A DNA stretch of 64,000 bases from Emmonsiellopsis sp. PD_33 (taxonomy: Eukaryota; Ascomycota; Eurotiomycetes; Onygenales; Ajellomycetaceae): contig JANTQF010000034.1 in NCBI GenBank assembly GCA_032988165.1, forward strand, positions 1-64,000. Direction: 5' to 3'. A program made the translations under genes and the position numbers. Below are positions 55,363 to 64,000 of the stretch, piece after piece (positions within the stretch are counted from its first letter, which is position 1; every line of letters starts with the position of its first letter). A model generated the notes under the pieces. It was not told where the DNA came from, did not search any database, and saw only the letters and a program-made list of their open reading frames with translations.

Positions 55363-56836
55363 GGCGCGCGCAGGATGGGAGGAGGAGGACTCTTCGTGAC
55401 AGAGGGAAGGTGGAGGTTTAGGAGGAGAGGACACGGTTGAGAATGGAATGGCAGCGAGTGTAACGACGAATAGCAATATCCATCAAAGCTTGGAGTGAGA
55501 ACAAGAGAGCTAGTCCCTTCAGTAGCTCACAGCCGAGCCACAGAGAACGATAACGAACGGATTCGATGTTTCGAAGGAGAGGGACCCGGAGTAGAGAAAA
55601 AACAGGCCGGAGAAGGAATGAATCGGCTCGGCAAGGTCCAGTTTGCAGAACCCACGAGCAATGGATCCCCCGGAGAAAGGAGAATTGTATAGAGTAGGCA
55701 GAAACGACACCGGTGAAAGAAAATAAACAGAAAAGCAGAATTAAAGTGGCGTGGAGAAGAAAGGGAAAAGCGAGGTGTTGGGGATGTGCTGGGATGCAGC
55801 AGCGCAGAAGAGCACGGTGGTCTCTTTTCGGTGTTGCGCGGCGGGAGATAAACATGGTATCGTCGGTATGGTACTGCCGCCGTATTGGGCGCTGTTTTAG
55901 CGCGGCGGCGGCTCCGAGGCTGCGTATTGGCTGCGTATCTTTACAAGCTCAGCCTCATCGTGGCTTGGGAGCGGCTAGGCTGTCTCCGAAACATACAAAA
56001 AGGGGGACCGCAAATTCTACGGAATTGCACATTGGGATCACAGTATTCTCTCAATGCAGGTGGAATCGGTAAAACGATGCTCGGATATTCAAGATTGGCC
56101 TTATCCTTCTATTCGGCGTCCAATGTTTCGTCTCCAACAAGAGACGCCGTCATTCTTAAGTATATACATACATACACACCTTCCCTTTCCCCAGTAGCCA
56201 GCCCTGCCAGGGCAAAAACAATTGACCGTCTAGAAATATGAAATCGTCAAACAAACCACTGGCCCCCCACATGTATATGGACCAGCTATATAGCAGTCTC
56301 GGACAAAAAGGAAATTATTACAACAATAGATGGTAAATTCACATGTAAACCAATTCTGCGACCGAGCAGTGAGATGTATCTCAAAATAGAAAAGATTACA
56401 TACGAAATAGGAAACAGGACATAGGAAAGCGAATCCCAGATCCCAGATGTATCACGAGGGAAAAGAGAAATAAGGAACCTTTATCGCGAAAACAAAATGT
56501 ATGAGAGAAGAAAAGGGAATAGCGGTGCCGCTGCCGCTAGAAGAGCGGGCCATGGGCAAACCGATTATCAAAAAAAAAAAAAAAAAAAGGAAGGAAGGGA
56601 AAAAAAAGAGAGAAAAACGGCGGGAAATAGAGAGAATCACAGAAGAGCCCTGAGCAGGGAACCATCAAACACCATTCTCTAAATTGCAACCAATAGAGCC
56701 GCACAGAATTAGAATCAGAAGGGATGCACAGCAGCAATTATGGATCAGTCGACAGTCGGCACAGCATCGATTCAAGGAGCAAGGACGTCAATCTCTGTCT
56801 TTCTGCAGGGCACTGTCCTTTCGAGGACGTCCTCCT
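55363..56836. other. PMT2 promoter and 3' flank of the MFS gene
   Basis: This 1.47-kb region lies between two minus-strand genes. Near PMT2 it is CpG-containing promoter-like DNA. Further right there is a poly-A run (56,571-56,588) followed by AAGG/AAAG purine repeats to about 56,630. ORFs such as 55,713-56,072 are not accepted. Confidence 0.5.
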
Positions 56837-59310
56837 CTAGCCTTCCTCTTCCTGGTCAAGACGACTGTACCGGCCTTGGTCGCCCTTATCCCCAGATCCC
56901 CTTCCTCGACCAACCATATTAGATATCCATCCGCTAAATCCTCCGCCACGGCCAGACCGGCCTTCATGTCCAGAAGGACTCGACTGGTTTTTGTGGTTGT
57001 CAATATTGGGTGGGTTTATGTCCAGTCCTGGAATCGCGTACTCAGCCGCAGAGTGTGCTTCATGGGATCTCCGGATGTCAAGGGATGGGACGGGCGACCC
57101 AACCCCCATAAGAGCATCTCGTTCTGCGGGCGTTGCAGGGGTCGGCATTGCCGTGGTAGCATCGCCAAAGATGGCGTCCATATCTTCCAAGCGGACACCA
57201 CTAGTCTCGGGATATAAGAAATAAACTGTAAATAGGCGATTAGCATGAAAAATATGTAACCAGAGTCAGGCAGAGATAAGGAGGATAGAGAAATGGATTG
57301 GCAAGGAGAATATGTTGTGTTTACCGATAACAAAACTGCAGGCGCAAAAAAAGGCATGCATCAAATATAGACGCCATTTAATCACTTCTTGTAGAATGGG
57401 AGTAAGTTCTCCAACCAGCCAGTTGAATGCCCAGTTTGAGGCAGTACTCAAACTTGCGCCTTTCGCGCGAATGCTGAGGGGCAAAATCTCTGGTGGGTAT
57501 AGCCACGGAATGGGGCCCCATGAAGCGCCGAAGGCAGCGTTATAAATCATCACGAAAATAACGGTGAAGACGGGTGTTCGCGGAATGTCGATATAGATGA
57601 AGTATGAGATGAGGGAAAGAGATATGATCATCGCAACAGCACCACACAATAAAATCGGTCGTCGCCCCCAGCGGTCGACCAGATACCATGGAGGAATAGT
57701 AGAGGCCAGGTAGGTCAGTGAATTTACTCCGGTCATGAGAATCGCCTGTCGTCCCATCCAGCCTGCAGATTCAAAGACCAAGGGTGCATAATAGGAAATG
57801 ACGTTAATTCCGTTTAGCTGGGCAAGCGCTTGTGCAGACATTGCGATGAAGACACGCTTATAGTAGCGGCGAAACATGTCCCTATATGTTCTCTCGCCTT
57901 CTTGCCTTTGGATTAAGACTCCCATTTTGATATCACGGTATTCTTGACGGGCCTTCTCGTTGTGAATGTCACCTTCTCCGTAGAGGTTGGCGATGACAAC
58001 CATTCCTTCTTCATCGTAGTCATTGTCTAGTAGCCATCTATTTGTTGTCGTGAGAAATAAGCCACAGGTTACGATGTAAAACAATAAGAAAAATATGAGA
58101 GAGAGAAAGGTAACATACCGTGGAGATTCACATATAATGAGAGCACCAACGCCTAAAAGGGCGCCCATAATGCATTGGCACAGCAGCGGGAGGCGCCAAG
58201 CCCAGTTATTGGGGATATAGCTACAGAAGTAGTCCACCCAAACACTAGCAGCATATCCGCAGATGTTTCCGGTGAATTCGATACAGGCCAGTTTCCCGCG
58301 ATTATGGGGAGGTGAGATCTCAGACTGATAAACAGGAACAATAGTGGATAAGGCACCCACACCGAGACCAGCAATGATACGGCCAACAAGCATCATGGGG
58401 ATCCCCGTGGCACAAGTCTGAAAGGCACCCCCGACGAAAAACACCATGGACCCGTAGAGAATAGTGCGTCTCCGGCCTATGATATCACCAAGTCGTCCGA
58501 CCATCAGAGATGAAATAAATGCCCCCACCTCGAGAATGGCAACCATTGTCCCGATCTCCGCCTTGGTGGGCTGGCCAAAGTAGTCTTTGAAATATGCACC
58601 TCTAATAAACGAGTTAACACTTCCGCCTGGCATGAACGGTTCTCCGGCCCATTCTCCGCTAAATGGCCAACATGAAGTAAAATATGAGGGGGGAGTACGT
58701 ACGTGATAATGCCAGACATAACACCCTGATCATACCCAAAAAGGAAGACGCCTAACGAGACGAAGACACTGGTAAAATATCTGAACAGCAAATGTAAGTA
58801 ATGTGACATGAGGTATTCAGCAAAGGGGAGCGGAGAAACCTACAGCAGTGGCTTGCCCACCAGGCCCTTGGACCTAGCCTTGCGTCTGTCTCCCGGAGAC
58901 ATGATGGCGGCTAGAATCTGTTCGGTTCGGGAAATAGTCCGCGGAGGAGGGTTTGGTATCTGGATTTCCTTGACGAGGCCACCGTCGTCGTTCTCGCGTG
59001 TTTCCTCCTTGGAGTAGTGCACCCGTTTTGACGCCCTGCCGTGGGAGCGGGAGCCAGCTCGTCCCAAAACCTGACGGTCCAGGGAACGGCGGAGATGTAT
59101 TTGAAGGGGGTCTTCTTCGTCGGCGAGCTGTTCGGCCAAGTCACCGGTATCAGACCAGACAGAGAAGTTGGAGTCAGTGGAAGGGGTGGAGGGAGGAGAG
59201 GAAGAGGAGGACCGCCGGTTGCCCTCTTTCTCGCGTGAGGAATCTAGCAGCGAGGAAGACGGATCGGACGAGGGCCGGGAGTTAGGGTTAAGGGACCGGA
59301 GGGGAATCAC
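56837..59310 (-). CDS. MFS sugar-porter-type transporter; 5' end uncertain
   Basis: Five exons (58844-59310, 58703-58780, 58119-58601, 57325-58037, 56837-57225) join in frame. From the GTG at 59310 this gives 709 aa; from the first ATG (58902) it gives 573 aa. The core is a 12-helix sugar-porter (FLFGYDQGVMSGIIT, GRLGDIIGRRRTILYG, GRIIAGLGVGALSTIVPVYQ and the C-terminal YPETSGVRLEDMD). Sugar-porter relatives move hexoses or quinate; the substrate is not readable. The 136 residues before the ATG look coding (SDTGDLAEQLADEEDPLQIH), acidic and cytosolic, without frame breaks. No ATG occurs in frame between a stop at about 59,366 and 58902, so the true start may lie in an unseen exon. The tail is Gly/Arg/Ser-rich. 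Confidence 0.88.
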
Positions 59311-59804
59311 GGTGGAGGTTCTGGGGGGGGTTGAGGAAGAAATGATGGCGGTGGTACAGGGCTGTCCGGAGCAGCCCTATGGGGGGAAAGGGACGAGGAG
59401 AGGGATGCGGTCTAAAATAGGGTCAGGAGCCCGGGGAGAATCGTGCGTCAGGTCAGGTAGGCGACAACCAAGGAGGAGCAGCGAAGAAGAGCATCTGACG
59501 GGAACGGACCAGACGGGTCATCGAATTCAGACTTGGAGCGGGGACTAAGGTTGGATTCGTGGTTAGTTGGGAGGAGAGCCAGGGAGCCAGGGAGCCAGCG
59601 AGGAAGAAGTCAGTCGGCCGGAAAGGCAGCGTGGACAGTAGCTGAGTACGGTAACGTAAGGAGATCGCCGGGCGGGCTGGGGCGGGTACTTGCAGCGAGG
59701 TCTTTCCCTGCGACAAAACGCGGGCGGGATACCTGGCCAGAAGTCACTTTTGGGCCCCGTGTTTTACAGAGGGTAATTGGACCGATGACGCCTGTCACGG
59801 GGCG
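59311..59804. other. Upstream region of the MFS gene
   Basis: This region is CpG-rich, GC-balanced DNA. It contains direct short repeats (CAGGGAGC at about 59,580-59,596) and presumably the promoter and possibly a non-recognised first exon of the transporter. It ends at the abrupt change to CpG-free DNA. Confidence 0.5.
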
Positions 59805-62800
59805 GTTTGCACAGCTCCATACTGGAATCTGGTGGCAATTTTAAACACCAGATTTACAGTTAATCTGCAGTCTATGTCAGGCCCACCATCAACTAACCAT
59901 CAACTGACTGTCAACTTCCAATTAAACAGTCAGTTGACTGTCAAGTCATATAAAACATAGATTTTAGTTAAACATTGGATAGATCCCAACTGTAGTTAGT
60001 AAATTACTATTATCCCAATAAAATCATCAGAGAATCAGTTGATAGTTGTATAGAGTAGTTGATAGAGCTATATGATAGTTAATAGAGTTATAAAAGTTAA
60101 ATTACTAATCTCATTATAATACCTCTGAATCTACCTCTTTTTTCTATACCTTCATTATCTAGTAGTATAAATCATCTTAATCTCACTTTTAAATGATATA
60201 TATAAGTAAATTTAAACATAAGATCAGTATTTAAATCATATAACTATAATATTTAGTGTTTTATATTTCAAATCAGGGTTACTCTAAACTTTAATCTTAT
60301 TACTGAATGATTCATTCACTACCTCACATGTTGTTACTTACTATATAAAATAAAATATCTTATTTTTACTCTCTTCTCTTCTTTTCTCTTTTTCTTAAGT
60401 ATTCTAAAGAAGAGTCCAACCACACTTTTTCTCTTCTCTATTTGTTATTATCTACTATTCCTTCAATCAGTAAGTACTTTAAATGATACATCAGAATATA
60501 TAAATTCAGAAAAAAGCTAATAATAAAACAGTAAAACTACTAGTATGACTTCTTCAAAGAAGACTAGCACTGGCAGAGCATTTCAAAGCAAGGCCCAAGT
60601 TAAAGAAGAAACTAATCTAAATGAAATAAATCTTTACATTTATTATATAACTAATTTTATTATAAATAATTGACCTAATTATATCTGCAGCAAGGTTAAA
60701 GATGCCATCAAAGCATGCCCCCAGTACACTAAAAATAAAAAGAGTTGCCAAATAATTCTAAATAATATGTTGAAGAAAGTCAAAAATGTTCTTATATTCT
60801 AAGCTAAGTATACTATTATAATTTCATTATTATTAAAAGAGATTAAGAGAAAGATTCTTACTATTACTATTTTTTTCTTGAAGATAGAAATTAAATCATA
60901 CCTTATTATAATTTCTAAGATCTCAATTAAGAGGAAGTTTGCTGCTGCTGCATTTAGAGCATCTGAGTCTAAATTTACTTTACTTAATGATATTAGAGTA
61001 GAGGGGCTGAAGGTTATAAGGAAGATAGTAGATCATTTCCATGAGATATCTTAACTTATAAATGTATAGTATAAGTATAATGCTAAGATACTTAAGACTA
61101 TTAATAGAGTATGTAAATATTTATATTATAGATATTTTTAATTCATACTAACATTATTTTAATATAGAGGTTCAATTTAGTTGCCTCTACTTTATATATT
61201 ATTACTAGCTCTACTTTTACTTCTATTTTAACTCTAACTTTAGCTTATTCTTACCTCCATGCCTATCATCCTGCATCTACTGTAAGTAAATCTGAAATAC
61301 TAAAAACTCTGAAATCTCTAAAATAACCATTAGAATATAGATGAAATATAGAATTTCAATGATCAAAACCTCTCTTTCTAAGCATCAAATAGAAGTATAT
61401 ATAAATACTCTACTAAATATCTATAGCTTCTTTTCTACTCTTATTAGCTATGCTAAATCTACTGCTTTCTCTCCTGCTTGCAGCTATCTGCCCATTCAAG
61501 TCTACTATACTGATATGTATGATGGAAATCCTTCACCTTAAATGATTATACCTATAACCCCTCTATCTTAAATATCTATATATATAGCCTCTCTACCTTC
61601 CTATCTGTCAGCCTCTTTGCCTGCACTTTTATCTATCTCTCTATTTATATCTTCTGTGCCTTCTGCCTCTTCTGCCCCTCCTGCCACAGTGTCTGAGGGT
61701 GAGTTTAGTGAGTTCCATCTGCCAGACAAGGAATTCAATACTACAAGTAATAATGAGGAAAGTAAGGAGACTGAAGAGGCATTTAAGAAGATGTTCTAGT
61801 TGAAAATTGATTCTAATATAAATAGATAATTAGATAGCTGAGTTGAAATGAAGTTATTTAGTCTTTCAGATATTACTTTCTATTAATTAATAATATTAAA
61901 TAACTTAATAGCTCCAACAGGGGTATTAGGCTATTAGCTGACTAGTGCCAAGTATAATCCATATTAATTAGTAATATATAAAATTTTTTCATTATCTTCT
62001 TCTTCTTCTTCTTCTCTATTATTTCTATCCCCAACCACAGCATCATCATCTAATAATAAATATAAAATATAGATATATAATAATAATAAATCACTCTATT
62101 ACTCACTTCAAGTAGAGAAAATAGCATATTCTTTTATGAGCCTCATTCTGTGCCTCTATCTTTAATCTCTTTTACTTTAATGTCTTTTTCTTCATCTTTT
62201 TCTCAACAAATGATGACTGTTCTACCCCAACATATTAATTAGAAACCTATAGATAGTCTCAGAACTGTAGTAGCTTTTACTAAGCTTTAATCATCATTAG
62301 GCTGTTTACTACTGAAGCTATTTTTATATCTAAAAAGACCTTCATCTTAACTGCTAGATTAGTATATACATCTAACTTAATTAATACTCTATCATTATAT
62401 TCTTTATTTGATTAACTTACTGGTCAGATACCACTGCTCAAGTTTACTTGACTTTTTAAAGTTAATTACTAGGTGAACCCAGAAAAAGACATGGAAAAAT
62501 TTCTTCTGAGAGAAATTGCAGGAGAAGATTGAGAATAGAGATTTATATGATATATGAAAATATCAGCCTGCATTAGAATTCTTTACTTTAACAATGTTGA
62601 TTTTATTTGTAATTTATTACTATATTATCAGTATAAATCTATAATACTAGCCTGAACTGACTTACTCAAAGTAGTGATAAACTCTGATTCTTCTACTCTT
62701 TTATCTAATTTAGAACCTTCTCCTACTTGCCCAACTAGATGCTTAGATTCTCTACTCCCTCAGAAAATATCATCTCTATAATAAAGTCACTTTTTTCCTT

Positions 62801-64000
62801 TATAAAGAAGAGGACATACATCTACACTACTTCCTACTGAAGGTAGTCCTCTCTTAGCTTGATTGTGATCTTATATCATACTGCATCAGAATGTAAGACT
62901 CTAGCTTTTCATTGCTTTTTAGTTGTACTATCTGGCTGTATCTCTAGCTTCTAATTATAAGCTTGATTTTACTCCTACTCTTTCTCTTTTTATTCTGATT
63001 CTCTTCCTACTCTTCTTACTTTCTTCTGTCAGCCATTTTAGGTTCAATCATCATCAAGTAAGACTTGATTTATAACATTTAGATCCTATTTCATTGTAAA
63101 TTTCTCTTCAATCTTATAGGTTTTATTCATGGAATACACTACCATCATTTCTATCTATCTGATAAGCTAATAGGTAAATATAATAGATTTTAAGAAATAA
63201 TCTCTAGAACTCTCTACTTCTGATGTTTTTTCAAAGAGTAATCTCTACACTTCCAACATCTTTTTCAGAATTAGCCCCCTTGAGGCTCAAAAAATAACTA
63301 AGTACCCATAATATACCTTCTGAATCTTTCTAATTTCATAATAATAATAACAACAACATCCCCTAACTTCATCTCATTAAGTAGCTAGTACAGCTACTGA
63401 AGGATCATCAAAATGAGGCAATTCAAGCATTAAGATTTGAAAAAGTACCTCCTGAGACTCTCTATCCATTGAGATTCTAATTTCAGTTGCAGGGCTTCAG
63501 TTGCTTGCCTACTCTCACCACTCAACATTACTTTCAGGCAAGATGATCACATTTTACCATCTATTAAAGGTAATAATAACTTTAAGATGGACTCTGATAG
63601 TAATATAGAGCCTACTGAAGTATATATTCAAGCTTCTACTCCTATATTTATTTCTATTACTAATGAAATATAAGATGTTGGGAGCTATGATCCTCAATCT
63701 GAAGATAGTAGCAATAAGATTCTAAAGAACTCTGATATACAGTAACTATTAGAAAGTCAACTAGAAAACAGCACAGACATTCAAGAGGTTGAGAAAGAGA
63801 TTGAGGAAGAAATTGATAAAGAGACTGAGGAAGAGACTCAGAGAAATATTACATTAAATACTCTATTTATTGAAAATGCTCTAATAGATGCTGATAATAC
63901 TAATTCTACTACAATTTTACCACATAAATATAGTATTAGAGACATCAATATGTTCATATTAGTAATGGGGCTATGATGTGAGGATTTAGGAATTTTAAGA
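59805..64000. mobile_element. AT-rich, CpG-free decayed repeat block (probable RIP-affected transposon), continues past window
   Basis: I read this 4.2-kb stretch line by line and found no CpG on either strand after 59,804, while the neighbouring 500 bp has many. It is strongly AT-rich, TpA-rich and full of stops. Gag/pol-like fragments remain but no intact frame: a peptide-like segment starts at an ATG at 60545, and another around 60,930-61,050 reads IKRKFAAAAFRASESKF before it is broken. A Glu-rich, coding-looking segment lies at about 63,780-63,960. Depletion of this type is the known mark of repeat-induced point mutation or cytosine-methylation decay in ascomycetes, and in Onygenales it can be CpG-biased. 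The element type is not certain; an LTR retroelement is the best guess. Confidence 0.75.
59900..59937. repeat. Inverted repeat, 12-bp arms, at the edge of the AT-rich block
   Basis: TCAACTGACTGT at 59900-59911 is repeated as its exact reverse complement at 59926-59937, with 14 nt between. It lies about 100 bp inside the CpG-free block, next to further TCAACT/AGTTGA copies, and could form a hairpin. It may be part of an element end (a TGTCAG sequence, a plausible LTR start, is at about 59,875). Confidence 0.8.

Noticed and set aside
61617..61799. 60-codon frame in the AT-rich block
   Set aside because: It is Ser/Glu-rich, starts without an ATG, and is surrounded by stop-rich decayed sequence; it is treated as part of the repeat remnant.
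61990..62060. TTC and ATC short repeats suggesting a microsatellite or coding Ser run
   Set aside because: They are imperfect and short and lie in low-complexity AT-rich DNA; not informative on their own.

Overview
The window looks like nuclear DNA of a filamentous ascomycete. Genes carry short introns (about 45-100 nt) with GTRNGT donors and YAG acceptors, leaders are pyrimidine-rich, and the gene set is fungal (LYS2, PMT2, Mif2/CENP-C, Ctp1/Sae2-type protein, fungal SelO, PNS1/CTL transporter). Protein style, together with an abrupt AT-rich block that has no CpG, suggests Eurotiomycetes and perhaps Onygenales. That placement is inference; no search was run. Exon joins were worked out by hand and checked for frame and for continuity with known family sequence.

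Layout. (1) 1-11,305 is gene-poor: one intron-containing tRNA-Arg(CCG) and one weak hypothetical ORF. (2) 11.3-31.0 kb is gene-dense: Myb/SANT protein (+), Trm9-type tRNA methyltransferase (-), tubulin cofactor B (+), alpha-aminoadipate reductase LYS2 (-), CENP-C/Mif2 (-), RNase H2 subunit A (+), Pex16 (-), Sae2/CtIP-type nuclease cofactor (-), F-box/WD protein (+). (3) 31.0-42.0 kb: a seven-zinc-knuckle CNBP/Gis2/Byr3 protein with micro-exons (+), a ubiquitin-interacting-motif protein (-), SelO (-), an aldo-keto reductase (+). (4) 43.6-59.3 kb: a large Ser/Pro-rich protein with a possible Ebp1-type C-terminus (+), a choline-transporter-like membrane protein (-), a Rab GTPase with a long interswitch insertion (+), PMT2 (-), and an MFS sugar transporter whose 5' end lacks an obvious ATG (-). 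(5) 59,805-64,000 is AT-rich repeat-like DNA in which I find no CpG at all, as expected of repeat-induced point mutation or methylation-linked decay of a transposon.

The genes are ordinary eukaryotic single units, not operons. Two head-to-head pairs share short promoters: CENP-C with RNase H2A (413 bp), and the Sae2-type gene with the F-box gene (401 bp). Several neighbours act in genome maintenance or protein modification, but nothing in the sequence shows them to be a pathway cluster. No secondary-metabolite cluster, CRISPR array or clearly new system was found. The items most worth a second look are the CpG-free block and its sharp edge, the Rab insertion, the SelO micro-exon, the MFS start problem and the UIM protein.
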